Part shown: positions 1-10,896 of the stretch, one piece after another
Layout of the letters: each line of letters opens with the position of its first letter
Numbering within the stretch: position 1 is the first letter of the stretch
From: Huaxiibacter chinensis
GTDB taxonomy: Bacteria; Pseudomonadota; Gammaproteobacteria; Enterobacterales; Enterobacteriaceae
DNA length: 64,000 nucleotides
NCBI RefSeq assembly: GCF_022171985.1
Contig: NZ_JAJVHF010000002.1
Coordinates: 62,001 to 126,000, forward strand
Reading direction: 5' to 3'
Translations under genes and position numbers: made by a program
The notes under the pieces: model-generated
The model's database searches: none
Seen by the model: the letters and a program-made list of their open reading frames with translations, nothing else
What the model was told of the DNA's origin: nothing

Positions 1-1
1 C

Positions 2-1435
2 TGGAAAACCCCGACGCGTGAATTCCTGGAGCACGGGCGCGAGATATTAGGTCTGGCGCTGGCCCTGGTCGTGGTCACCGTGGTCGGCATTGGTTTCCTG
101 ATCTACTGGGCCGTACCGGGCATTCCGTTGATTCCTGCCTTTGCGCTTGCTGCCGTGCTGTCGCCCACGGATGCCGTGGCGCTTTCCGGCATCGTGGGGG
201 AAGGGCGCATCCCGAAAAAAATCATGGGCATTTTACAAGGTGAGGCGCTGATGAATGACGCCTCTGGCCTGGTTGCCCTGAAGTTCGCCGTCGCTGTGGC
301 CATGGGCACCATGGTCTTTACCGTGGGCGGTGCAACGGTTGAATTCTTTAAGGTCGCGATTGGCGGGATTCTGGCCGGTTTCGTGGTGAGCTGGCTCTAC
401 GGCCGGTCGCTGGGCTTCCTCAGCCGCTGGGGCGGTGATGAACCCGCGACGCAGATCGTTTTGCTGTTCCTGCTGCCGTTCGCGTCTTACCTTATTGCCG
501 AACATATTGGCGTATCGGGCATTCTGGCGGCGGTGGCGGCAGGGATGACCATCACCCGTGCCGGCGTGATGCGCCGTGCGCCGCTGGCGATGCGTCTGCG
601 TGCCAACAGCACCTGGGCGATGCTGGAGTTTGTGTTTAACGGCATGGTCTTCCTGCTGTTAGGCCTGCAACTGCCGGGTATTCTGGAGTCCTCGCTGGTG
701 GCCGCCGAGGCCGATCCGAATGTGGAAACCTGGATGCTGTTTACCGACATCGTACTCATCTATATGGCGCTGATGCTGGTGAGATTTGGCTGGCTCTGGA
801 CGATGAAGAGATTCAGCGTGCGCTTCCTGACCAAAAAGCCAATGGAGTTCGGTTCCTGGACCACGCGTGAGCTGTTGATTGCCTCTTTCGCCGGGGTGCG
901 CGGGGCGATTACGCTGGCCGGTGTGCTCTCCATTCCGCTGTTGCTGCCCACGGGCGATGTCTTCCCTGCCCGTTACGAGCTGGTCTTCCTGGCGGCGGGG
1001 GTGATTCTGTTCTCCCTGTTTGTTGGCGTGGTGATGCTGCCCATATTGCTGCAACATCTGGAAGTGGCTGACCACTCGCAACAGCACAAAGAGGAGCGCA
1101 TTGCGCGTGCGGCAACGGCAGAAGTGGCCATTGTAGCAATCGAGAAAATGGAAGAGCGACTGGCTGCGGATACCGAAGAGAACATTGATAATCAGCTGCT
1201 GAAAGAGGTGAGTTCGCGGGTTATCGGGAATTTGCGCCGCCGGGCGGACGGGCGTAATGATGCCGAAAGTTCGATGCAGGAAGAGAACCTGGAACGCCGA
1301 TTCCGTCTGGCGGCGCTGCGTTCTGAACGTGCCGAGCTTTATCATCTGCGCGCCACCCGCGAGATCAGCAATGAGACGTTGCAGAAATTGCTCCACGATC
1401 TGGATTTGCTGGAAGCGCTGTTAGTCGAGAGTTAA
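2..1435 (+). CDS. yjcE: Na+/H+ antiporter YjcE-like (5' end outside window)
   Basis: Inner-membrane monovalent cation/proton antiporter of the CPA1/NhaP type, resembling E. coli YjcE. The reading frame is open from base 2, so the N-terminus (about 70 residues by comparison with the 549-residue E. coli protein) lies outside the window. Visible are many hydrophobic segments, the SPTDAVA motif and the GEALMNDASG motif that carries the ion-binding aspartates. A charged cytoplasmic tail of roughly 110 residues follows the last membrane segment. The stop codon overlaps the stop of the convergent LysR gene by 4 bp. Family assignment is firm; the ion preference (Na+, K+ or other) cannot be read from sequence. 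Confidence 0.93.
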   Translation, partial: WKTPTREFLEHGREILGLALALVVVTVVGIGFLIYWAVPGIPLIPAFALAAVLSPTDAVALSGIVGEGRIPKKIMGILQGEALMNDASGLVALKFAVAVAMGTMVFTVGGATVEFFKVAIGGILAGFVVSWLYGRSLGFLSRWGGDEPATQIVLLFLLPFASYLIAEHIGVSGILAAVAAGMTITRAGVMRRAPLAMRLRANSTWAMLEFVFNGMVFLLLGLQLPGILESSLVAAEADPNVETWMLFTDIVLIYMALMLVRFGWLWTMKRFSVRFLTKKPMEFGSWTTRELLIASFAGVRGAITLAGVLSIPLLLPTGDVFPARYELVFLAAGVILFSLFVGVVMLPILLQHLEVADHSQQHKEERIARAATAEVAIVAIEKMEERLAADTEENIDNQLLKEVSSRVIGNLRRRADGRNDAESSMQEENLERRFRLAALRSERAELYHLRATREISNETLQKLLHDLDLLEALLVES

Positions 1436-2364
1436 TGCCTGTTGTCGTTCAACCCCTCTCCTGCGGGAGAGGGTTGGTCTGAGGGGGGAACCCAAAACCC
1501 CTCGCAGCATTTCAGCCACGCCTGGGCGCTGTGCGACAGATACACGCCCTCCCGCCAGATCATCCCCAACTGCCAGTGCAAATCGCTTTCAAGCGGGATC
1601 CAGCGCAGGGTGTTTTTATCCAGACGTTCGCAGATGGGCTGCGGCAGAATGGCAATGCCCACACCTGCCTGGACCATTGCCGCCAGAAAATCCCACTGAC
1701 CGCTGCGCACCGCGATGCGCGGTTTTACGCCATGCTGGTTAAAAAGCTGCATCAGCTGGCGGCTGAGCGCAAAATCCTCGTTGTAGATCAGCAAGGGATG
1801 CTCCGCGAGCAGTTCAGGCTTCACGGTGTCGATATGGACCCACTGGCCTGAGCGCGGCACCAGCACGCACAGCGGATGGCTGAATAGCGGCAGGGTGGCC
1901 AGACCGCTGTCCTCTTCGACGGGCAGGGCCGTCATCGCCAGATCCAGTTCGCCATTAATGACCGCCTGCTGAACGGTCAAACCGCCAAATTCAGCGATTT
2001 TTAACTCCACGCCCGGGTAGCGCTGACGATACAGGCTGATGGGGCCTGCCATCATCATGCCGACCATGGGGGGGATACCCAGGCGCAACAGACCTTTATT
2101 CAGATGGTTTATATCGCTCAGCTCCGCTTCAAGCTGGCGAAATTCGGCCAGAATCGCCAGGCCGCGTTCGAATACCACGCGGCCGGTGTCGGTGAGCAGC
2201 AATTTACGTCCGTCGCGAATGAGTAAGGTACAGTTCAGTTCATCCTCGAGGTTTTTCAACATCTTGCTGATGGTGGGTTGGGTAACAAAGAGCTTCTCCG
2301 CTGCGCGAGTAAAACTCTGCTGGCGCACCACTTCGACAAAGTAACGCAGCGTTCTGATGTCCAT
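1432..2364 (-). CDS. LysR-type regulator, CidR-like
   Basis: LysR-family transcription factor of 310 residues. An N-terminal winged helix-turn-helix (residues about 1-60, with AAEKLFVTQPTISKMLKNLE as recognition region) is followed by a periplasmic-binding-like effector domain. It is divergent from a cidA/cidB pair with about 100 bp between starts, the usual arrangement of CidR, which in Gram-positive bacteria responds to acetate or overflow metabolism; that role here is inference. The last 18 or so residues (PPSDQPSPAGEGLNDNRH) are encoded by a copy of the GC-rich palindromic repeat found elsewhere in the window, so the native C-terminus probably ended near the WVP residues. Confidence 0.85.
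   Translation of the reverse strand: MDIRTLRYFVEVVRQQSFTRAAEKLFVTQPTISKMLKNLEDELNCTLLIRDGRKLLLTDTGRVVFERGLAILAEFRQLEAELSDINHLNKGLLRLGIPPMVGMMMAGPISLYRQRYPGVELKIAEFGGLTVQQAVINGELDLAMTALPVEEDSGLATLPLFSHPLCVLVPRSGQWVHIDTVKPELLAEHPLLIYNEDFALSRQLMQLFNQHGVKPRIAVRSGQWDFLAAMVQAGVGIAILPQPICERLDKNTLRWIPLESDLHWQLGMIWREGVYLSHSAQAWLKCCEGFWVPPSDQPSPAGEGLNDNRH
1450..1492. repeat. GC-rich palindromic repeat, copy inside LysR 3' end
   Basis: Core hairpin CCCTCTCC-TGC-GGGAGAGGG with a trailing GGTCTGAGGGGG, the same unit as at 7.0, 17.9, 28.1, 31.2 and 40.3 kb but in the opposite orientation to the tandem array at 31.2 kb. It lies wholly within the last codons of the LysR gene. Confidence 0.8.
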
Positions 2365-2465
2365 AATTATTCCCCGGAACTATACCTTTGATGATTTTAA
2401 TTCATTTCTGTCTATAACGTACGCTCTCTATACTGGCGCCTCGTCTCATTTCGAGGAAATCGCCC

Positions 2466-2876
2466 ATGGCTGTGGCGTTACATCGGATTACGCCTGCCGT
2501 AGTGCAACGACTTCAGGTGCCGGTTCAGGTCCTGCTTTATGCAGCTCTTTTCGTTTTTGCGCAGTATCTTGTGACCTGGCTGCATTTGCCGCTCCCGGCA
2601 AATCTGGTCGGCATGGTGTTGATGCTGACGCTTATTCTGTGTCGCATCCTTCCGCTAAGCTGGGTGAGGGCAGGGGCGCGCTGGCTTCTGGCGGAAATGC
2701 TGCTGTTCTTCGTGCCGGCGGTGGTGGCGGTGGTGAATTACACCCAGCTGCTGATGGTTGACGGCTGGCGTATCTTCGCGGTGATTGGCCTGAGTACGCT
2801 GATGGTCCTCGGGGCGACCGCCTGGGTGGTGGACAAAGTCTACCGCTATGAAATCAGCAGGCAGAATCATGACTGA
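2466..2876 (+). CDS. cidA: CidA/LrgA family holin-like membrane protein
   Basis: Small integral membrane protein of 136 residues with four predicted membrane segments, belonging to the CidA/LrgA family (YohJ in E. coli). The PANLVGMVLML segment (residues about 43-53) is typical. A GAGGAAA ribosome binding site precedes the ATG by about 8 bp. It overlaps cidB and is divergent from the LysR gene. In staphylococci CidA/LrgA proteins modulate murein hydrolase activity and pyruvate or acetate traffic; in enterobacteria the function is not settled. No cidC (pyruvate oxidase) follows. Confidence 0.88.
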   Translation: MAVALHRITPAVVQRLQVPVQVLLYAALFVFAQYLVTWLHLPLPANLVGMVLMLTLILCRILPLSWVRAGARWLLAEMLLFFVPAVVAVVNYTQLLMVDGWRIFAVIGLSTLMVLGATAWVVDKVYRYEISRQNHD

Positions 2877-3558
2877 TTTTCGCTTAAGCGTCCTCTGTCT
2901 TGTGGCGACTCTGGTGGTCTATTTTGCCAATAAACGGCTCTATAAGCGTTTTCACCGCCTGCCCTTTATGCCGCTGGTGTTCACCCCCCTGTTACTGGTT
3001 TTGATGCTGGTGTTTGGGCATATCTCCTGGCAGAGTTACATCGGCGAATCACACTGGCTGCTGTGGCTTTTAGGGCCGGCGACCATTGCCTTTGCCGTCC
3101 CGGTATACGACAACCTGGCAATCATCAAACGGCACTGGATGTCGCTGAGCGCAGGCGTTATAACCGCCACGGTGGTGGCGGTGTGCAGCTCCGTCTGGCT
3201 GGCCCGCTTGTTCACGCTATCCGATGAGATTCAGCGCAGCCTGGCGGTGCGGTCCGTCACCACGCCCTTTGCGCTGGCCGCGGCGAAACCGCTGGGTGGG
3301 CAGCCGGATCTGGTGGCGCTGTTTGTGGTGGTTACCGGCGTGTTTGGGATGGCGGTCGGCGATGTGCTGTTCCTGCGGCTCGCCATTCGCGAAGGAATGG
3401 CAAAAGGGGCCGGCTTTGGCGCGGCCTCCCACGGTGCCGGAACGGCGCGCTCCTATGAAATCGGCCCCCGGGAAGGGGTGATTGCCAGCCTCGTGATGAT
3501 GCTGTCTGGTGTCGTCATGGTGCTGATTGCGCCACTGGTGGCCCGCTTACTCTTCTGA
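2869..3558 (+). CDS. cidB: CidB/LrgB family membrane protein
   Basis: Polytopic membrane protein, 229 residues from the ATG at 2869, close to the usual family length (YohK, 231). I prefer this ATG to the in-frame one at 2848 because it gives the family N-terminus and an 8-bp overlap with cidA, a translational-coupling arrangement. The conserved region around SVTTPFALAAAKPLGG (residues about 125-140) and the later GAASHGAGTARSYEIG stretch identify the LrgB family. It is cotranscribed with cidA and converges on the dehydrogenase gene with a 16-bp gap. Confidence 0.9.
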   Translation: MTDFRLSVLCLVATLVVYFANKRLYKRFHRLPFMPLVFTPLLLVLMLVFGHISWQSYIGESHWLLWLLGPATIAFAVPVYDNLAIIKRHWMSLSAGVITATVVAVCSSVWLARLFTLSDEIQRSLAVRSVTTPFALAAAKPLGGQPDLVALFVVVTGVFGMAVGDVLFLRLAIREGMAKGAGFGAASHGAGTARSYEIGPREGVIASLVMMLSGVVMVLIAPLVARLLF

Positions 3559-3574
3559 CCCGTGGCGCAACCTG

Positions 3575-4864
3575 TTATTTCAGCCGGGCGACCAGTTCAA
3601 ACTCCTTAAAGTTGACCGGGCGCTGCTGCTGCATCGAGATATTTCCGGCGATACCGGTCAAAATCGACATCGCCCCGGCGCGATGGTCGGCGGCACGTTT
3701 CAGGGGATCGTCTCCCGGCTCGCCGAACAAGTCGGCCAGCATGGCGTTATCACCGCCACCGTGCCCCCCTTCACCCAGCGAAAACTCGGCTTTCCACGGC
3801 GCGTCAAACATCGGGAAAACGGTGATGTCACAGGATTCCAGGCTTCCTTCGTTCTCGCGCTCCCCGCCTGCATTGACGTAGGATTTTTCGACAATCTTCA
3901 TTTCTAACCGCCCCCGGCTGCCATTGAAGACCACGTTCAGTCCTTCCCAGGGGAGATAGGTATTAAGCGAGTAGCTTAACTGCGTCTGATTCTGGTATTT
4001 CACCAGCACGGAGAGCGTATCTTCAATGGTGATGCCGTCGCTGAACACGCTCCGATCGCGGTAATAGTTATCCTCATGCTCGGCATCCAGATAGAGCGCT
4101 TTGAGCTGCGGATTGTCGGCCATGTGCAGGGCAAACGGATCCTCTTTGGCCTGTGCAAAACCGTGCGCACGCGGATAGAACTGCGTCACGCCGCGACGCT
4201 CCGCATTCTCTTTACCGTAAAAACGCAGGCTCCCTTCGGCATATACCCGCTCGGGATAGCTATTGAGCCAGAAATTCATCAGATCGAAATGATGGGTGGA
4301 TTTATGTACCAGTAACCCGCCGCTGTTGCGCTTTTCCCGGTGCCAGCGGCGGAAATAGTCTGCGCCATGTTCGGTGTTTAACAGCCACTCAAAGTGCACG
4401 GAGTAGACCTCGCCAATGGCGTTGTTCATCAGCAGTTCCCGCACTTTGCTGTGATGCGGGGCGTAGCGGTAGTTGAACGCCACGCGAACCTGACGTCCCG
4501 TTTCTTCAATGGCGTTGAGTATCCGCAGGGCGCGGGCTTCATCGATGGTCATTGGCTTTTCGGTGATGACGTCACAGCCTGCATGGAGCGCCCGTACGAT
4601 GTACTCATCGTGGGTTCGGTCCATTGTGGTCACGATGATAATGTCGGGACGCGTTTCGCGAATCATCTCTTCGAACTGCGCTGCCGGCCAGGTCGAGACG
4701 GCGGGCGCGCCTTCGTTTTGCAAAAGCTGATTCGCGTAGTGCATCCGGGTCTGGTTGGTGTCGCAAAACGCCACCATTTGCGCGGTGCTTTTCCATTGCC
4801 CGCCAATAGCTGAGATATACAGTCCGGCACGACCGCCGGTTCCAACAAGGGCATATCGCTTCAT
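3575..4864 (-). CDS. Gfo/Idh/MocA family oxidoreductase
   Basis: NAD(P)-dependent sugar or inositol dehydrogenase-like protein, 429 residues. The N-terminal Rossmann fold starts with GTGGRAG (residues 8-14); the EKP motif with the catalytic lysine is at 102-104; the HKSTHHFDLMNFW stretch (187-199) supplies the catalytic-site histidine and aspartate. The substrate cannot be deduced. The gene stands alone. Fifteen bp upstream of its start is a 15-bp palindrome almost identical to one upstream of kdgT at 48.3 kb, which suggests shared control by a KdgR-type repressor and hence a role in uronate or ketodeoxy-sugar metabolism (inference). It replaces yjcF of E. coli K-12. Confidence 0.85.
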   Translation of the reverse strand: MKRYALVGTGGRAGLYISAIGGQWKSTAQMVAFCDTNQTRMHYANQLLQNEGAPAVSTWPAAQFEEMIRETRPDIIIVTTMDRTHDEYIVRALHAGCDVITEKPMTIDEARALRILNAIEETGRQVRVAFNYRYAPHHSKVRELLMNNAIGEVYSVHFEWLLNTEHGADYFRRWHREKRNSGGLLVHKSTHHFDLMNFWLNSYPERVYAEGSLRFYGKENAERRGVTQFYPRAHGFAQAKEDPFALHMADNPQLKALYLDAEHEDNYYRDRSVFSDGITIEDTLSVLVKYQNQTQLSYSLNTYLPWEGLNVVFNGSRGRLEMKIVEKSYVNAGGERENEGSLESCDITVFPMFDAPWKAEFSLGEGGHGGGDNAMLADLFGEPGDDPLKRAADHRAGAMSILTGIAGNISMQQQRPVNFKEFELVARLK

Positions 4865-4879
4865 GGTATCCTCACGTAA

Positions 4880-4894
4880 TAAAACAGTGTTTTA
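4880..4894 (-). promoter_or_regulatory. Candidate KdgR-type operator
   Basis: Palindrome TAAAACAGTGTTTTA (arms of seven bases, one central base), 15 bp upstream of the start codon of the Gfo/Idh/MocA gene. It differs only in the central base from the site at 48333-48347 upstream of kdgT. The AAAC-N3-GTTT core fits my memory of enterobacterial KdgR boxes; this was not tested against a matrix. Confidence 0.5.
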
Positions 4895-4990
4895 ATATCG
4901 TTCGGGTACTGTAGCGCGATGGGAAAAGAGGGACAGAGGGAAGGGCTGAAAATGTGATCCCCGGCCAAAATGACCGGGGAGAAAAAGCGA

Positions 4991-6954
<1,964 letters not shown>

Positions 6955-7033
6955 AGAGTCTCCAAAGGTATTGTAGGGTTAGGTTTTTTTATTCCCTTTC
7001 TGGTGAGAGAGGGTGGGTTGAAGGGGGAGGTGC

Positions 7034-7080
7034 GGTCTGATGCCCTCACCCCGGCCCTCTCCCACGGGGAGAGGGGAAAA
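7034..7080. repeat. GC-rich palindromic repeat between acs and yjcH
   Basis: Unit reading TGCCCTCACCCCGG followed by the hairpin CCCTCTCCC-ACG-GGGAGAGGGG and an A-tract. It sits in the 167-bp spacer of the acs-yjcH-actP operon, where a hairpin could affect mRNA stability or partial termination between acs and the permease genes. Confidence 0.85.
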
Positions 7081-7121
7081 ACGATCCGGAACACCCTCCT
7101 GCCTGGAGGGTCAGCGTGACG

Positions 7122-9080
7122 TTACGATGGCATAGCGATGGACTGCTTCTCTTCGAGCAGTTTGTCCACGACGCCAGGATCCGCGAGCGTCGAGGTATCA
7201 CCGAGATTGCTGGTATCACCGGCGGCAATTTTGCGCAGGATGCGGCGCATAATTTTGCCTGAACGGGTTTTTGGCAGCGAGTCGGTCCAGTGCAGGACAT
7301 CCGGCGTGGCAAGCGGGCCGATCTCTTTACGCACCCAGTTTCGTACCTCGGTATAAAGCGCAGGTGAGGGTTCTTCGCCATGGTTCAGCGTGACGTAGGC
7401 ATAGATCGCCTGGCCTTTAATGTTGTGCGGAATGCCCACAACGGCGGCTTCGGCAATCTTCGGATGCGATACCAGCGCGGATTCAATCTCAGCGGTGCCC
7501 AGACGGTGACCGGAAACGTTCAGTACGTCATCCACACGTCCGGTGATCCAGTAATAGCCGTCTTCGTCACGACGCGCGCCGTCGCCGCTAAAATACATAT
7601 TCTTGAAGGTCGAGAAATAGGTCTGTTCAAATCGTTCATGATCGCCAAACAGCGTACGCGCCTGACCAGGCCACGAGTCGGTGATCACCAGATTGCCTTC
7701 GGTTGCGCCCTCAAGCACATTGCCTTCGTTATCGACCAGCGCGGGCTGGACGCCAAAGAAGGGACGCGTTGCCGACCCGGCCTTCAGCTCAGTGGCGCCA
7801 GGCAACGGGGTGATCATGAAGCCGCCGGTTTCGGTCTGCCACCAGGTGTCGATGACCGGACATTTTTGGTTGCCGATCTTTTTCCAGTACCACTCCCAGG
7901 CTTCCGGGTTGATGGGTTCACCCACGGAACCCAGAATGCGTAAGGAAGAGCGGTCGGTACCCTCGATCGCCTTGTCACCTTCCGCCATCAGGGCACGAAT
8001 CGCCGTCGGCGCGGTGTAAAGAATATTGACCTGATGTTTATCCACCACCTGGCTCATGCGGGCTGGCGTCGGCCAGTTGGGCACGCCTTCAAACATCAGA
8101 GTGGTGGCGCCGCAGGCCAGCGGGCCATACAGCAGATAGCTGTGTCCGGTAACCCAGCCCACGTCTGCGGTGCACCAGTAGATATCGCCTGGATGGTAGT
8201 CGAAGACATATTTAAAGGTGGTGGCGGCATAAACCAGGTAACCGCCGGTGGTGTGTAGCACCCCTTTTGGTTTACCGGTTGAGCCAGAGGTATACAGAAT
8301 AAAGAGCGGATCTTCCGCATTCATCTCTTCCGGCTGATGCCGATCGCTGGCGTTCTCAATCAGGTCGCTCCACCAGAGGTCGCGGCCTTCGTTCCAGTCG
8401 ATCTTGCCGCCGGTCCGTTTCAGCACGATAACGTTACTGATGGTTTTTACGTTCGGGTTTTTCAGCGCATCATCGACGTTTTTCTTTAACGGAATGCTGC
8501 GTCCGGCGCGCACGCCTTCGTCGGCGGTGATCACAAGCTTTGAGTTTGAATCGACAATACGACCCGCAACGGCTTCAGGTGAGAAGCCGCCAAAAATCAC
8601 CGAGTGAACAGCGCCGATGCGCGCGCAGGCCAGCATAGCGACGGCCGCTTCCGGCACCATGGGCATATAGATGGCGACCACATCGCCTTTACGGACGCCC
8701 TGCTCCAGCAGCACGTTAGCAAAGCGGCACACGTCGCGGTGCAACTCTTTATAGGAGATGTGCTTACTCTGAGAGGCGTCATCGCCTTCCCAGATGATGG
8801 CCGTTTCATTCCCGCGCTCCGCGAGATGCCTGTCCAGACAGTTTGCGGCCAGGTTCAGCGTGCCATCTTCATACCATTTAATAGAGACGTTGCCCGGCGC
8901 AAAGGAGGTGTTTTTCACCTTCTGATACGGTGTGATCCAGTCAAGGATGCGGCCTTGCTCGCCCCAGAAAACGTCTGGTTCAGAGACAGATTGCTGATAT
9001 TTTTCGTGGTACTGCTCCGGATTGATCAGGCAATGGTCCGCAATAGTTGCGGGAATGTCGTGTTTGTGGATTTGGCTCAT
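7122..9080 (-). CDS. acs: Acetyl-CoA synthetase
   Basis: Cytoplasmic AMP-forming acetate:CoA ligase that activates acetate through acetyl-AMP to acetyl-CoA; the high-affinity acetate-scavenging enzyme. It has 652 residues, identical in length to E. coli Acs. The adenylate-forming motif [11 protein letters not shown] is present, and the C-terminal [11 protein letters not shown] motif places the lysine that is reversibly acetylated at residue 609. It is the first gene of acs-yjcH-actP, with an AAAAGGAGAAAA ribosome binding site. In E. coli it is CRP-activated; a candidate CRP site lies upstream. Confidence 0.98.
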   Translation of the reverse strand: MSQIHKHDIPATIADHCLINPEQYHEKYQQSVSEPDVFWGEQGRILDWITPYQKVKNTSFAPGNVSIKWYEDGTLNLAANCLDRHLAERGNETAIIWEGDDASQSKHISYKELHRDVCRFANVLLEQGVRKGDVVAIYMPMVPEAAVAMLACARIGAVHSVIFGGFSPEAVAGRIVDSNSKLVITADEGVRAGRSIPLKKNVDDALKNPNVKTISNVIVLKRTGGKIDWNEGRDLWWSDLIENASDRHQPEEMNAEDPLFILYTSGSTGKPKGVLHTTGGYLVYAATTFKYVFDYHPGDIYWCTADVGWVTGHSYLLYGPLACGATTLMFEGVPNWPTPARMSQVVDKHQVNILYTAPTAIRALMAEGDKAIEGTDRSSLRILGSVGEPINPEAWEWYWKKIGNQKCPVIDTWWQTETGGFMITPLPGATELKAGSATRPFFGVQPALVDNEGNVLEGATEGNLVITDSWPGQARTLFGDHERFEQTYFSTFKNMYFSGDGARRDEDGYYWITGRVDDVLNVSGHRLGTAEIESALVSHPKIAEAAVVGIPHNIKGQAIYAYVTLNHGEEPSPALYTEVRNWVRKEIGPLATPDVLHWTDSLPKTRSGKIMRRILRKIAAGDTSNLGDTSTLADPGVVDKLLEEKQSIAMPS

Positions 9081-9502
9081 GGCTTTTTTTCTCCTTTTGA
9101 ATGTTAATAATATGTCGCAAAAACGTTAATAGTAGGGGCTTTGGTGGCTTTGTTTAGTATTTGGGCGACAGATCACGCATTCATTGCACTGCATGAAAAA
9201 TAGGCAATTGAAACTTTGAAGGGAAATAATTTACCCTGAGTATTATTCACATTTATTTGGAAAAAAGCGTTTTTATAACAAAAGGTTATTTATAACAAGT
9301 AACATAAATTAGCGTCCTGTCTCATTTTTGCAGTGAAAAGCCCCGTTCTTTAAGGCTTGCGCAGCAGGGCGTGCAGATGATACTCATACGGCGCGTTTTA
9401 AAACCCTATAAGTCAACGCAACACAATTCATACCCTTTCAGTATGTTTCCATATTCATGCATTTTTGATGAATAGGACGCTTCATTGAGGAAGTCTGCTT
9501 TT
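9081..9502. promoter_or_regulatory. Divergent acs-gltP control region
   Basis: A 422-bp AT-rich intergenic region between divergent acs and gltP, without a convincing ORF. The best CRP-like site is CTGAGTATTATTCACA (9236-9251), matching TGTGA-N6-TCACA in one half. A weaker one with a single good half (GATCACG, around 9162-9177) lies nearer acs. E. coli K-12 carries the nrf operon between these genes; no remnant of it is visible here. Confidence 0.5.
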
Positions 9503-10816
9503 ATGAACAATTTTAAATTCAGCCTTGCCTGGCAAATCTTGCTGGCGCTGGTGCTGGGCATCTTGCTGGGTAGTTATCTTCATTATCATAGTGACAGCCG
9601 TGAATGGCTGGTGGTAAACATGCTTTCGCCGGCCGGCGACATCTTTATTCACCTGATTAAAATGATTGTTGTCCCCATTGTGATCTCGACGCTGGTGGTC
9701 GGTATTGCAGGCGTCGGCGACGCGAAGCAGTTAGGCCGTATCGGTGCGAAAACCATCCTTTATTTCGAAGTGATCACTACGGTGGCTATCATTCTGGGTA
9801 TCACGCTGGCGAATGTGTTCCAGCCGGGTGCCGGGATTGATATGTCGCAACTGGCCACGGTGGATATTTCGAAATACCAAAGCACGACGGCAGAAGTGCA
9901 GAGCCATTCCCATGGCCTGATGGGAACCATACTGTCACTGGTGCCGACCAATATCGTCGCCTCCATGGCGAAGGGCGAGATGCTGCCGATTATCTTCTTC
10001 TCGGTACTGTTCGGCCTGGGGCTGTCATCGCTACCGGCAACGCACCGTGAACCGCTGGTGACCGTGTTCCGTTCAATCTCTGAAACCATGTTCAAAGTGA
10101 CGCACATGGTGATGCGCTATGCGCCCGTCGGCGTATTTGCCCTGATTGCCGTGACCGTGGCTAACTTTGGATTTGCCTCCCTTTGGCCGCTGGCGAAGCT
10201 GGTCCTTCTGGTGCATTTCGCGATTCTGTTCTTCGCGCTGATGGTGCTGGGACTGGTGGCGCGTATCTGCGGACTGCGGATCTGGATCCTGATTTGTATT
10301 CTGAAAGACGAGCTGATTCTGGCCTACTCTACGGCCAGCTCTGAAAGCGTGCTGCCACGCATTATTGAGAAGATGGAAGCCTACGGCGCACCGGCGTCTA
10401 TCACCAGCTTTGTGGTCCCGACCGGTTACTCCTTTAACCTGGACGGCTCGACGCTCTACCAGAGTATTGCTGCGATCTTTATTGCCCAGCTGTACGGTAT
10501 CGATTTGTCCCTGTGGCAGGAAATTGTGCTGGTCCTTACGCTGATGGTAACGTCTAAGGGTATTGCGGGCGTGCCGGGTGTATCGTTTGTGGTCTTGCTG
10601 GCGACGCTCGGAAGCGTGGGCATCCCGCTGGAAGGACTGGCCTTTATCGCCGGTGTGGACCGTATTCTGGACATGGCACGTACGGCGCTGAACGTGGTAG
10701 GTAACGCGCTGGCGGTACTGGTGATAGCCAAGTGGGAACACCAGTTCGACCGTAAAAAAGCGCTCGCCTATGAGCGTGACGTGCTGGGCCGTTTCGATAA
10801 AACAGCGAACCAGTAA
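9503..10816 (+). CDS. gltP: Glutamate/aspartate:proton symporter GltP
   Basis: Inner-membrane proton-coupled glutamate/aspartate transporter of the DAACS family. The ATG at 9503 is chosen over an upstream TTG at 9485 because it gives 437 residues, as in E. coli, and is preceded by GAGGAAG at about 10 bp. Family signatures include the serine-rich STASSES loop (about residue 270) and NLDGST (about 313), which form the substrate-binding re-entrant loops. It is monocistronic and followed by a hairpin terminator. Confidence 0.97.
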   Translation: MNNFKFSLAWQILLALVLGILLGSYLHYHSDSREWLVVNMLSPAGDIFIHLIKMIVVPIVISTLVVGIAGVGDAKQLGRIGAKTILYFEVITTVAIILGITLANVFQPGAGIDMSQLATVDISKYQSTTAEVQSHSHGLMGTILSLVPTNIVASMAKGEMLPIIFFSVLFGLGLSSLPATHREPLVTVFRSISETMFKVTHMVMRYAPVGVFALIAVTVANFGFASLWPLAKLVLLVHFAILFFALMVLGLVARICGLRIWILICILKDELILAYSTASSESVLPRIIEKMEAYGAPASITSFVVPTGYSFNLDGSTLYQSIAAIFIAQLYGIDLSLWQEIVLVLTLMVTSKGIAGVPGVSFVVLLATLGSVGIPLEGLAFIAGVDRILDMARTALNVVGNALAVLVIAKWEHQFDRKKALAYERDVLGRFDKTANQ

Positions 10817-10865
10817 CGTCCAACAGCCGGGTGGCGCGACGCTGACCCGGCCTGCAACAGGCTAA

Positions 10866-10896
10866 GCCCGACTGGCGTTGCGCCAGCGGGCGTTTT
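10866..10896 (+). terminator. Terminator after gltP
   Basis: Hairpin with arms GCCCG-ACTGGCG and CGCCAG-CGGGC around a TTG loop, followed by GTTTT. It touches the stop codon of the convergent yjcO gene. Confidence 0.75.

Noticed and set aside
10073..10741. 222-residue minus-strand frame
   Set aside because: Shadow of gltP; composition typical of antisense translation.
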